Positions 45,681 through 54,168 of a DNA stretch of 64,000 bases are shown here, piece after piece. The notes beneath the pieces are model-generated. The model searched no databases. It saw only the letters and a list, made by a program, of their open reading frames with translations, and was not told the origin of the DNA. Where the stretch lies: NCBI GenBank assembly GCA_024405895.1, contig JAKSNW010000007.1:1-64000 (forward strand), in the 5' to 3' direction. The first letter of the stretch is position 1. Each line of letters starts with the position of its first letter. A program made the position numbers and the translations under genes. This DNA is from Paludibacteraceae bacterium (GTDB lineage: Bacteria; Bacteroidota; Bacteroidia; Bacteroidales; Paludibacteraceae).

Positions 45681-47513
45681 ATGAAAAAGACACTCCTTAC
45701 CCTCCTTGCCCTCGTGCCACTCATGCTCTGGGCAGAAGAGGAGACACCACGCACATTGGCGAAACTCAATGAGGCTACGGTCTATCCTTCCGGCGCTACG
45801 CTGACTCTCACCGCAACAGCCAACGTGACACAAGGCAGCAACGACATCGTCATCGAGGGACTCAGTCCGTTCATCGACCTCAACAGCTTGAAGATCTCCG
45901 CTTCCAATGGCGTGGTCATCGCCAGCAGCGAGTTCTCCACCGACTATCTCAAAGCTTCCGTTGAGGCCAAAGACCTCGCCGTTCTCCGCGATTCTCTGAA
46001 GTATTATCAGAACAAGCAGAAGGCACTCGACCGCGACCTCAAGGTGCAGCAGCAACTGCTCAGTCTCCTCGTGAGCGGCACTTCCAACAATATGACCTCA
46101 AAGGAGAAAGCCACTGCCACAACGGAGATCTCCTCCAACATGGAACTCTACCGTACCAAGGCACCCGGCATCCTCTCCGCCATCGCCAACGTGGAGCAGG
46201 CCATCAAGGATAACAACGAACGCATCACAGCACTCACCAAACAGATTCAGCAAGACGAACGTAAGGTCGGACAAAAACGCTCAGGCATCGTGACACTCGC
46301 CATGACCAGTCCGATGGCCACGAAGACCACCTTCACCATTCAGTATTTCACGGACTATGCCAACTGGACACCTTGCTACGACATCAACATCGCCGACATG
46401 AAGGGCGACGTGGCTATCAATGCGAAGGCTAAGGTATCGCAGCAGACCGGTCTCGATTGGGAACACGTTCGTCTCACCCTCTCCAACGCCACCCCTAACC
46501 GCAACGTGAAAGCCCCTGTGCTCAATGCCTGGATGCTCGACTACTACAGAGCTCGCGCTTACGGTCAGCCGGGTGCGTCGAACACGATTGCCTATGCCAA
46601 GGCCGCCCCGATGATGGAAGAGGTAGCGGGTGTAGCTTATGAGGATGCAGATGTCGACTACGCTGTGAAAATCCGTGGCGTGAGCTCCGTGAACGCTTCG
46701 ACGACGCCGCTCTACGTAGTGAACGGTCAAGTCTTCGACGGCGACATCAGCACCCTCGACCCTAACATGATTGCCTCAACCACCGTGTTGAAAGACGCGA
46801 CAGCCACAAGTCTCTACGGAGCACGCGGAGCCAACGGCGTGGTGGTCATCACCCTCAAGACGATGGACGACTACGTGGAGATGAAGGAGACGGAGATGAA
46901 CGTGACCTACGACATCAGTCTCCCCTACACCATCCCGGGCAACGGCAAGCAGCAGACCATCGACCTCAAGCGTCACAACGTGAAGGCCGACTACTACTTC
47001 TATACCGCACCACGTCTCGACAATCAGGTTTACCGCATGGCGAAAATCTCCGATTGGGAACGCCTCAACCTCCTCGACGGTGAGGCCACCATCAACTACC
47101 AAGGCACCTTCCTCGGCTCTACCTACCTCAGCACGAAGAGCAGCGTGGAGAAGGAAATCAACCTCAGCCTGACCCAAGAGAAACAGATCACCGTGAAGCG
47201 CGAAATCAACCCGACACTCAGTTCCACCAAGACGACGGGCAACACGACGACGGCGGTGCGCAGCTACACGATTAAGGTGAAGAACAACCGCTCGACGGCT
47301 GCCACCGTGATGGTGAAAGACCAATATCCAGTCTCCGTCCGCAAGGAGATTGAGGTGAAGGTGCTCACACTGACCCCAGCACCAACCACCAACGTCGAGA
47401 ACACCGGCATCGTGACGTGGCAGACCACCTTGGCACCGGGCGAGACCAAAGAGTTTGTCATCACCTACAGTGCCAAATATCCAAAAGAACATAGCGTAGA
47501 CCTCGGCTACTAA
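45681..47513 (+). CDS. DUF4139 (MuiA-type) protein with TonB-plug-like insert
   Basis: A 610-residue secreted protein. Signal peptide KKTLLTLLALVPLMLWAEE. An N-terminal DUF4140-like region (EATVYPSGATLTLTATANV) and a coiled-coil section (residues about 95-200) lead to the DUF4139 region (FTIQYFTDYANWTPCYDINI; end VTWQTTLAPGETKEFVITYSAKYP). At residues about 329-394 sits a segment like a SusC-type receptor plug: IRGVSSVNASTTPLYVVNGQ, then VLKDATATSLYGARGANG and VVVITLK. The insert lies inside DUF4139, not at an end. The function of the hybrid is unknown. Confidence 0.82.
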   Translation: MKKTLLTLLALVPLMLWAEEETPRTLAKLNEATVYPSGATLTLTATANVTQGSNDIVIEGLSPFIDLNSLKISASNGVVIASSEFSTDYLKASVEAKDLAVLRDSLKYYQNKQKALDRDLKVQQQLLSLLVSGTSNNMTSKEKATATTEISSNMELYRTKAPGILSAIANVEQAIKDNNERITALTKQIQQDERKVGQKRSGIVTLAMTSPMATKTTFTIQYFTDYANWTPCYDINIADMKGDVAINAKAKVSQQTGLDWEHVRLTLSNATPNRNVKAPVLNAWMLDYYRARAYGQPGASNTIAYAKAAPMMEEVAGVAYEDADVDYAVKIRGVSSVNASTTPLYVVNGQVFDGDISTLDPNMIASTTVLKDATATSLYGARGANGVVVITLKTMDDYVEMKETEMNVTYDISLPYTIPGNGKQQTIDLKRHNVKADYYFYTAPRLDNQVYRMAKISDWERLNLLDGEATINYQGTFLGSTYLSTKSSVEKEINLSLTQEKQITVKREINPTLSSTKTTGNTTTAVRSYTIKVKNNRSTAATVMVKDQYPVSVRKEIEVKVLTLTPAPTTNVENTGIVTWQTTLAPGETKEFVITYSAKYPKEHSVDLGY

Positions 47514-47546
47514 GTCTCAAGCAGCCCCAGTTTGGGGATAAAGCAC

Positions 47547-47580
47547 AAGCCGCTTCTCTTCATCGAGGAGCGGCTTTTTT
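47547..47580 (+). terminator. Terminator after the DUF4139 gene
   Basis: AAGCCGCT pairs with AGCGGCTT and the stem continues through TCTC/GAGG, followed by a T run. Confidence 0.82.
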
Positions 47581-47582
47581 CT

Positions 47583-47748
47583 GCCATTTTTGCCCAATCC
47601 GACCGTCGGGGCGGAAATTTGTATAATCGAAAACTCAAAGATGAGAAAATTCAACAATATGATGCCTTGGCCTGAATGCTAAAACTTCGATTTCTGTGTT
47701 AAACTATTTAACTCGCCATTTATAAGTGATTTCTATCAACAAAAATCG
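47583..47748. other. Gene-free stretch with one isolated array anchor
   Basis: No gene. CCGACCGTCGGGGCGG at 47599-47614 is identical over 16 bases to an anchor of the 34.3-kb array; here it stands alone, 19 bases after a terminator. Confidence 0.6.
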
Positions 47749-47752
47749 TTTT

Positions 47753-47776
47753 ATACCAAAAGTTTTGGTATCTTTG
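47753..47776 (+). promoter_or_regulatory. glnA promoter with overlapping 19-bp palindrome
   Basis: TATCTTTG at 47769-47776 is the -7 box. It is overlapped by ATACCAAAAGTTTTGGTAT (47753-47771), a perfect 9-1-9 palindrome. A protein bound there would block RNA polymerase, so it is a strong operator candidate; the regulator is unknown. Confidence 0.68.
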
Positions 47777-47848
47777 CGACCCAATTGCAACGGATGCCTC
47801 AAAGGCTACCGATGCACCGAATAGACTAAAACAAAAAACACAAATATC

Positions 47849-49351
47849 ATGAGTAATTTTTCAATGACATTGAACCCTCTGGTTGCCTTCCTCCAGAAAG
47901 CACCTAAGGAGTTTACCAAAGACGACATCATCCGCTTCGTGGAAGAGAATGAGATTAAGATGATCGATTTCCGCTACATCGCTGGCGACGGCCGTCTCAA
48001 AGTGCTGAGTTTCATCCTCAGCGACAAGGCTTATCTCGAACAGATTCTCTCAACCGGCGAGCGCGTTGACGGCTCAAGCCTCTTCCCTGACTTCATGCAC
48101 GCAGGCTCAAGCGACCTCTACGTCATCCCACGCTTCTCAACCGCCTTCGTCGACCCATTCAACGAGATTCCTACACTCTCTATGCTCTGCTCCTTCTTCA
48201 ACAAAGACGGCGAACCAATGGAGAACTCTCCAGAATATATCCTCCGCAAAGCCACCGAGGTGTTCACCGAGAAAACCGGCATGAGATACCAGACCATGGG
48301 CGAGTTGGAGTTCTACGTCATCGGCGAGAAAGACGAGACTTTCCCAACACCAGACCAACGCGGTTATCACGAGGCTGCTCCATTCTCTAAGTTCGAGCAG
48401 TTCCGTCGCGAGTGCATGCTCTACATCGCACAGGCTGGTGGTATGATCAAATACGGTCACTCTGAGGTGGGCAACTTCACCGAAGGCAACAAGGTTTATG
48501 AGCAGAACGAAATCGAGTTCCTCGTAACCGATGCCTGCGATGCTGCCGACCAACTCGTTATCGCCAAATGGATTATCCGCAACGTGGCTCATAACTACGG
48601 ACTCGAAGTAACCTTCGCTCCTAAAATCACTGTCGGCAAAGCTGGCAGCGGCTTGCATATCCACACACGCATCGTGAAAGACGGTGTGAACCAATATGTG
48701 GAGAACGGCAAGTTGAGCGATGTAGCCAAACGTGCTATTGCAGGCTACATGACTTGTGCAACCTCTCTCACCGCATTCGGCAACATGAACCCAACTTCAT
48801 ACTTCCGTCTCGTGCCACACCAGGAGGCTCCAACCTCTGTCTGCTGGGGCGACCGCAACCGCTCTGTCCTCGTTCGCGTGCCTCTCGGCTGGACTGGCAA
48901 TACCGACATGGTGGCCAAGGTGAACCCTAACGAGACCTACAACCCTGCCGACCACTCCGACAAGCAGACCGTAGAGTTCCGCTGCCCAGACTGCAGTGCT
49001 GATATCTACCTCTTGATGGCTGGTCTCTGCGTGGCTGCACGCTATGGTCTCGAACAAGCCAACAGTCTTGAAATCGCAGCCAAGACCTATTCCGACGTCA
49101 ACATCCACCTCGAGGAGAACCGCGCTAAGATGGAGTCGTTCGACCAACTGCCAACCTCATGCTGGGAGTCTGCCGAAGCCCTTGAAGCTCACCGCGACAT
49201 CTTCGAGCAGTACGGTGTTTTCGGCACACAGATTGTCAACGATGTGATTCGCCGTCTGAAGAAATTCAACGACCAGAACATCCGCGAGGAGATTGCCAAA
49301 GACAGCAACAAGATGACCGAATTGGTGGAGACCTATTTCCACTGCGGCTAA
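47849..49351 (+). CDS. glnA: Glutamine synthetase, type I
   Basis: A 500-residue enzyme making glutamine from glutamate and ammonia. Landmarks: IDFRYIAGDGRLKVLSF, VDGSSLFPDF, YQTMGELEFYVIG (metal Glu), VGKAGSGLHIHTRI (catalytic loop/His), SYFRLVPHQEAPTSVCWGDRNRSVLVRVP and KQTVEFRCPD. The NRSVLVRVP end stands in place of the usual NRSA-x-IRIP motif. No adenylylation Tyr motif is recognised. A palindromic operator overlaps its promoter. The gene stands alone between terminators. Confidence 0.9.
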   Translation: MSNFSMTLNPLVAFLQKAPKEFTKDDIIRFVEENEIKMIDFRYIAGDGRLKVLSFILSDKAYLEQILSTGERVDGSSLFPDFMHAGSSDLYVIPRFSTAFVDPFNEIPTLSMLCSFFNKDGEPMENSPEYILRKATEVFTEKTGMRYQTMGELEFYVIGEKDETFPTPDQRGYHEAAPFSKFEQFRRECMLYIAQAGGMIKYGHSEVGNFTEGNKVYEQNEIEFLVTDACDAADQLVIAKWIIRNVAHNYGLEVTFAPKITVGKAGSGLHIHTRIVKDGVNQYVENGKLSDVAKRAIAGYMTCATSLTAFGNMNPTSYFRLVPHQEAPTSVCWGDRNRSVLVRVPLGWTGNTDMVAKVNPNETYNPADHSDKQTVEFRCPDCSADIYLLMAGLCVAARYGLEQANSLEIAAKTYSDVNIHLEENRAKMESFDQLPTSCWESAEALEAHRDIFEQYGVFGTQIVNDVIRRLKKFNDQNIREEIAKDSNKMTELVETYFHCG

Positions 49352-49372
49352 TCCGACGATACGCATAAAAAC

Positions 49373-49408
49373 AAAGAAAGGTTGTCCGTCCGGACAACCT
49401 TTCTTTTT
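49373..49408. terminator. Bidirectional terminator after glnA
   Basis: A 16-bp perfect stem AAAGAAAGGTTGTCCG/CGGACAACCTTTCTTT with a two-base loop, flanked by T and A runs. It serves glnA and the convergent lipoprotein gene. Confidence 0.85.
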
Positions 49409-49421
49409 GTCTATGCCTAAT

Positions 49422-50721
49422 CTATTGAATCGTATCCCCCTCTTCAGGTTTGACCCTGACGAAGCTCAACGACACTCGAGGAGAGGAGTAGTATATATTG
49501 TCCCAGAAACCAGACGGCACCTCTATCATCATGGAGAGCCAGAGGTCGAAGAGCTCGTATTTGCTTTCGCAGCGAACCGTGTCTCCGGAGAAATCCCACT
49601 CGGCATACATCACATCTTTGACATCGACCGAGCCATCGGAGGTAATCACTGTGTACGCCTTGTTGCCGAACACCTCCAATGCTACCACCGCCGAACTTTG
49701 CATCTGCTTGTAAGTGAAGTTGGTATATTGGCCGAGGAGTTTCTGGTTTTTCCATATTGCAGGGAAATCGCCGAGACGGCCACCCACGTAGATATCATCG
49801 CCCACCTGTTTGATGACACGCGCCTCGGAAGCAACTGTGCCATCGGCACCTTCCAGCGCAACCTCATCAAACGAGTTGCCATTGAAGCGCCATAGTGTCG
49901 CACGGGTCTCGTTGGTGCCGCACACCCAGAAAGTGTCGGTATCGGTCTTGATGAAATCGTAGGCAGCACTCACATACATGGAGAGGATAATAAGGCATCG
50001 AAAGGTTGGAGGCATCGCAGAATATCGCTCCGCCTCTGTCGCGGGTTCCAACCAGATAGTATTTACCGTCGTACTCCTTGATGCTGTTGACGGTAGATGC
50101 ACGATTGGTTTCGGTGTCCTCCTGATTGGCAACAATCCTTGGAGTGCCACCTATAGGCATCACCATGTAGTTTTGACCAAACATAGGATTGTTGTTGTGG
50201 TCCACCTCTCCATTGGGATATTTCTCGCAATAAAGGACAGACACACCTTCGGAAGTCATGATAAAACGTGGCCAACGGGCCAATGGACCAATCTTGTCGT
50301 AGTACTGCCCCCTGCCGTTGACTTTGACGTAAGGTCTGTATTCCGTATCTTTATAATTGAAGAGATCGCCATCGTAGTCTTCATATCCCGGCGGATTCAC
50401 TTTCTTCATCAACTGGAAGACGCCTGTTTCATAGGTGTTGCCGTTGTCAAGAAGGTAGTCTGTGATGGCCAAGACTCTCAACACTGTATCTCCATCGGCA
50501 TCAACCCATTTGTCTTCTATCGCGCCGCCCAAGAGACTCAGATTATTATTGTCCAACACCCACACTCCACTGACAACGGTGGTATAGTGCACATCGGAGA
50601 CTACCAACACGCCCAATTCTTCTGGCTCTGGTTCTTGAGGATGACAACTTGTAAACAAAACACCAAGCAACATTGCCGGCCAAAGCCACAACGAGCGTTG
50701 TAATACTGAGTTTGATTTCAT
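49422..50721 (-). pseudogene. Lipoprotein of the same family as 10.9 kb, frameshifted
   Basis: Two overlapping reverse-strand frames together make one lipoprotein. The first (start ATG at 50721; signal peptide ending VLFTSCHP) runs to SNLSMPYYPL and then reads nonsense. The second begins usefully at MYVSAAYDFIKTD and carries the family motif GDDIYVGGRLGDFPAIWKN to a TAG at 49422. The break is at the GAGAGG run at 49981-49986; aligning with paralogues at 10872 and 52467 is best with one extra base. It may be real, or a sequencing error. Confidence 0.7.
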
Positions 50722-50748
50722 AGCAATATAGATTATACATTTACGCAG

Positions 50749-50780
50749 CAAATTTAACGACAATTTTTTAATTCTCCAAA
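50749..50780 (-). promoter_or_regulatory. Promoter of the frameshifted lipoprotein gene
   Basis: Reverse strand: TTTG (50777-50780), 20 bases, TAAATTTG (50749-50756). Ideal spacing; 28 bases before the ATG. Confidence 0.65.
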
Positions 50781-50822
50781 TATTTACACAACCAACAACC
50801 CTATTTCAGTGTAATTTCTCCG

Positions 50823-50922
50823 TTTGCTTACAGTCTTTAAGCAAACCATAGTCGCACCCCCGACTTCCCGCAGTGCAACGCTTGCAATATGAAACCAGAC
50901 GCTCTGAAATGCTGTTTTTAGA
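50823..50922 (-). repeat. Dispersed upstream repeat, copy R2
   Basis: One hundred bases nearly identical to R4 (53888-53987), with CGACTTCCCGCAGTGCAA and GAAATGCTGTTTTTAGA as shared landmarks on the + strand. A single TGCAGGCCTTGCACGG unit of the third array follows at 50939, exactly 116 bases from the repeat start, as in R4. It lies just upstream of the lipoprotein gene that starts at 50721. Confidence 0.85.
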
Positions 50923-50995
50923 TTTTCTAAAACGATCATGCAGGCCTTGCACGGTCGCCAAACTTTTGGATTCTGTCAATCAATTATTCGAAAAT

Positions 50996-52186
50996 TTATT
51001 TCTTCACAAGATAGAAGTGGTTGGTAAATTCGCGACGATTAGGACATGTGCTATAATCTGCCCAATTGACCTCTGTCCTAACCTCACCATATTCTGTTAT
51101 TTTTTCTAAGTTTTTCCATATTGCAAATGGCTGATAGTAATCGTACATTTCAACGGCAGAGTAGTAGCAATCGCCGTTTATTACATGTAAATCTCGAGGA
51201 TTTCTTACCTCATCGTTTTCATAAATCAGTTTCCCATCTTTATAAATATAGGCGTTTTTATAGTACTCAAATCTGCGAAATCCTTCAGGCTCATGACTTT
51301 CTTGTATTATTGTATATGCAGATAAGACATATATACTACCTTGATAACTTACTATACTTCTTATTATTTCCTCGGGATTTTGCAAATAATATCGATGCCC
51401 ATTATACCAATAAGACCCCATGCCACCAAAAACTGGATTGTTATGGTGTAATGTCATACCTTCTACTAATTCAGATGCGCGGTAAAAATCATTTGGTGTG
51501 TCATAATAATTGTTTGGCATGATAAACTCTTCTGTGTTTTTCCAATAGGTGTCAAAATGCTGACCTGTTTCTGTATTAATATCTGTTTGTGGCAAAATTA
51601 CCATACCTGCGAAATAGTTGTCCCCAGTTTTATTATCATGATAAAATCCTGTGATATAAAACTTTTTTATCAGTTCCTGTGGGTTGTCTAATATGCAAAA
51701 TTCGGAATCATCTTGACCAAATTGCCATATCGTAATTTTTTCGGGAGAAAAATATTTGTAATAATAACCAGATGTATTAGGTTCATGATGGCAATAGATG
51801 TAGTGCTCGTTGAGGAAACCAAGTATTAAGAGTGGTGCACTTATTGAATTATCAGGAAAAATCAGAGGTGAAAACAATTCAAAGTCTTTGTACATCTGCC
51901 GGTTGTATTTCCTTGTGACCTCATCGTAGGTAACTTTGAGGAAATAGAGGTGTCCGTTCTCCACTTCGAAGTTGGAGTAGGTGATGTTTTTATCATGCTC
52001 CCCCTCAAAGAGTAACGTATGGTTTTTGTAAATCTTTGCTACAGGAATCTGGGTCTCCTCGTCAATCTCATGCACCATCACATACATATCATAGTCGTCA
52101 ATGGTTGGCTCAATGTTGCTGCAAGCAGCAAGAGATGCTGCTATGACGGCAAGCAATACGAAAACAGAAACTTTGCTGTAGGTCAT
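50996..52186 (-). CDS. Lipoprotein, distant member of the 49-54 kb family
   Basis: A 396-residue lipoprotein; signal peptide ends ASLAACSNIEPT. AT-rich codons. The mature chain is rich in Tyr and in short strands (YKNAYIYKDGKLIYENDEV, YYSAVEMYDYYQPFAIWKN), the last part matching the paralogue word xAIWKN. It is more diverged than its two neighbours. A promoter and a dispersed repeat lie upstream as for them. Function unknown. Confidence 0.75.
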   Translation of the reverse strand: MTYSKVSVFVLLAVIAASLAACSNIEPTIDDYDMYVMVHEIDEETQIPVAKIYKNHTLLFEGEHDKNITYSNFEVENGHLYFLKVTYDEVTRKYNRQMYKDFELFSPLIFPDNSISAPLLILGFLNEHYIYCHHEPNTSGYYYKYFSPEKITIWQFGQDDSEFCILDNPQELIKKFYITGFYHDNKTGDNYFAGMVILPQTDINTETGQHFDTYWKNTEEFIMPNNYYDTPNDFYRASELVEGMTLHHNNPVFGGMGSYWYNGHRYYLQNPEEIIRSIVSYQGSIYVLSAYTIIQESHEPEGFRRFEYYKNAYIYKDGKLIYENDEVRNPRDLHVINGDCYYSAVEMYDYYQPFAIWKNLEKITEYGEVRTEVNWADYSTCPNRREFTNHFYLVKK

Positions 52187-52225
52187 GATATTACGTTACT
52201 TTTTCTACGGTGTTATTTTTTCGCT

Positions 52226-52257
52226 ACAAAGTTAACAACCTTTTCTCAATTCACCAA
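52226..52257 (-). promoter_or_regulatory. Promoter of the 50996-52186 lipoprotein gene
   Basis: Reverse strand: TTTG (52254-52257), 20 bases, TAACTTTG (52226-52233). Confidence 0.65.
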
Positions 52258-52300
52258 ACGTTTTTCCGACAAAAATCGCTGATACAATGAAATTTGCTTA

Positions 52301-52400
52301 TTTGCTTACAATCTTTAAGTAAACCATAGTCGCACACTCGACTTCCCGCAGTGCAATGCTTGCAATCTAAAACCAGATGCTCTGAAATGATGGTTTCTTG
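52301..52400 (-). repeat. Dispersed upstream repeat, copy R3
   Basis: About 100 bases like R2 and R4 (for example CGACTTCCCGCAGTGCAATG), more diverged at the end distal to the gene. The similarity to R4 also runs another 55-60 bases towards the gene (CACCAAACGTTT, CCGACAAAAA), covering the -33 box. Confidence 0.8.
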
Positions 52401-52419
52401 AACTATAATAAACAAAAAC

Positions 52420-52443
52420 AGCCCCGCTGTGAGTAGCAGGGCT
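52420..52443 (-). terminator. Terminator of the 52467-53780 lipoprotein gene
   Basis: AGCCCCGCT against AGCAGGGCT, with a T run on the reverse strand. The AAAAACAGCCCCGCTGTG start is shared with the terminator at 54169. Confidence 0.72.
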
Positions 52444-52466
52444 ATGGATACTAAATAATATATTAA

Positions 52467-53780
52467 TTATTTTACATATTGCAATTCGATTCTTGGGGTA
52501 GTGTAGCTCAATGCGCCCCAATATGTCTCATGAGGCACTATTATATTCAGAGTTGAGTGGTCAAGGTTGTGATAAAAGGATTCATAAAGATAAAGCGAAC
52601 CGTCTCGAAGCATTTCGACCAGATCGTATTTGTATCGACAACTTGCTGGTTCTTTAGAAAAATCCCATTCTACTGCCATAAGTTTGTTGTCAATATAATC
52701 AAATGAATTTGGTGCATTTGTTGTTACAACAATTGAATATGCTTTGTCTCCTACAACTCGAAGCGCTCTGACGAATCCAGAATGATAGTAGAAACGAACA
52801 TCTGGACGTGCTTCCAGATAGTATGGGTCTTGGTGCGGAGGAAACTCTTCGTAGATTGCAAAAATCTCCCCATTCTTCCATATGGCAGGTTTCGTTCCGA
52901 TTCTGCCGCCGATATAAATGTCATCGCCAACAAGGTCTATAACGCCAGCATAAGATTCTGTGGCGTCTTCTGTTATGGGCAGCTCAAACTCTTCAATGTT
53001 TGTTCCGTCAAATGTCCAATAACGGGCTAAATTATTATAGTGTCCGCAAATGAGAAATTTGTTGCCTATTTTGCAAAAATCAGTTGACTCTCCGATTTCC
53101 ATAGACAAGATAAAAGGCGTAGAAAGGTGTTCTGCATCACTAAAATAAGGACATTGTTCTCTTGCTCCTACAAAGTAGAAATTGCCATCATATTTCTTAA
53201 TGTTTTTTATTGCAGATACCCTACCCCCAAGCTCGGAATTTTCTTGATTGGCAATTGTAATGGGTCTTTCTCCATTTTTTGCTATTTTATAGTTGTGGCC
53301 ATACATCGTTCTGCCAAGTCTGTCGAGTTCTCCTGTAGGGTAAGTTTCGCTATAAAAAATATACAATCCGTCATCGGCTGGAACAAATCGAGGCCAGGCT
53401 CCTACTGCTGGCTCCGTTTCATAGTGTATGTATTCTCCATTGATTTTGATGTATGGTCTTCTTTCTTCTACTAGTAATTGAGCATATTCTCCCTTTTTCG
53501 TGACAATCTGATAAAATCCAGTTTCATAATGATTGTTGCCTTCAATATAGTAATCTGTTGGTCCGTAAACATTGGCAATGGTATCCCCATCTTCATTGAT
53601 TATCCAATCATTTTGTATATAAGCGATAAACTTTGCATGGTCGTTTACTAGTAAATACTTGTTGTTAAGAATGGTATAATACTGAACATCAGACACCTGC
53701 AAGTCTGGTTTGCAACCGCAGAATAATGCTGCAACAAATAGCATTGTCGATAGTATAGAAAGTGTGTTCCTTGTTTTCAT
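52467..53780 (-). CDS. Surface lipoprotein, paralogue of 10.9 kb
   Basis: A 437-residue lipoprotein; signal ends LFCGCKPDLQVS. Family landmarks: VQYYTILNNKYLLVNDH, YETGFYQIV, YPTGELDRLGRTMYGHNYK, GDDIYIGGRIGTKPAIWKNG and a C-terminal TPRIELQYVK. It matches the first half of the frameshifted gene (YETGVFQLM, YPNGEVDHNNNPMFGQNYM) well, so the two are close paralogues. Codons are AT-rich. Upstream lie a matching promoter, repeat R4 and a short 42-bp array. Confidence 0.82.
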   Translation of the reverse strand: MKTRNTLSILSTMLFVAALFCGCKPDLQVSDVQYYTILNNKYLLVNDHAKFIAYIQNDWIINEDGDTIANVYGPTDYYIEGNNHYETGFYQIVTKKGEYAQLLVEERRPYIKINGEYIHYETEPAVGAWPRFVPADDGLYIFYSETYPTGELDRLGRTMYGHNYKIAKNGERPITIANQENSELGGRVSAIKNIKKYDGNFYFVGAREQCPYFSDAEHLSTPFILSMEIGESTDFCKIGNKFLICGHYNNLARYWTFDGTNIEEFELPITEDATESYAGVIDLVGDDIYIGGRIGTKPAIWKNGEIFAIYEEFPPHQDPYYLEARPDVRFYYHSGFVRALRVVGDKAYSIVVTTNAPNSFDYIDNKLMAVEWDFSKEPASCRYKYDLVEMLRDGSLYLYESFYHNLDHSTLNIIVPHETYWGALSYTTPRIELQYVK

Positions 53781-53814
53781 AATGATGATTTTTTGGTGAG
53801 ACTATTTTGGGCAA

Positions 53815-53845
53815 CAAAGGTAGGTTTTTTTTTGAATCCACCAAA
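53815..53845 (-). promoter_or_regulatory. Promoter of the 52467-53780 lipoprotein gene
   Basis: Reverse strand: TTTG (53842-53845), 19 bases, TACCTTTG (53815-53822): a full consensus match. Confidence 0.72.
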
Positions 53846-53887
53846 CGTTTCTCCGACAAAAAACGCTGATATTGTGAATTTTGCTGG

Positions 53888-53987
53888 TTTGCTTACAGTC
53901 TTTAAGCAAACCGTAGCTTCACCCCCGACTTCCCGCAGTGCAATGCTTGCAATCTGAAACCAGATGCTCTGAAATGCTGTTTTTAGA
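53888..53987 (-). repeat. Dispersed upstream repeat, copy R4
   Basis: One hundred bases nearly identical to R2. On the + strand it runs from TTTGCTTACAGTCTTTAAGC to GCTGTTTTTAGA. Homology continues towards the gene through the promoter, and on the other side into the short 42-bp array. R1 at 9355 matches it over about 155 bases, in the same orientation relative to the gene. Confidence 0.85.
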
Positions 53988-54003
53988 TTTTCTAAAACGA
54001 TCA

Positions 54004-54130
54004 TGCAAGCCTTGCACGGTCTCCGACAATTTTTGCGAACCATCGTGCAAGCCTTGCATGGTCTCCGACAATTTTTGCGAATCATCGTGCAGGTCTTGCA
54101 CGGTTACGAAATATTTTCTGAAAATAGAGT
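54004..54130. repeat. Third 42-bp array (three units)
   Basis: TGCAAGCCTTGCA at 54004 and 54046 and TGCAGGTCTTGCA at 54088, exactly 42 bases apart. The core TGCAAG-C-CTTGCA is a 13-bp interrupted palindrome; the fillers (GGTCTCCGACAATTTTTGCG) are nearly identical in the first two units. It adjoins R4. Confidence 0.82.
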
Positions 54131-54168
54131 TCAACGATAATAAAGTTTTGGCGATAAGGCAATAAAAA

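Noticed and set aside
53938-54165. Small Cys-rich protein reading (MQCLQSETRCSEMLF...), also visible at 50873
   Set aside because: It runs through repeat R4 and the array. In R3 it is cut by a stop, and base changes between copies are mostly amino-acid changing, so coding is unlikely, though not excluded.
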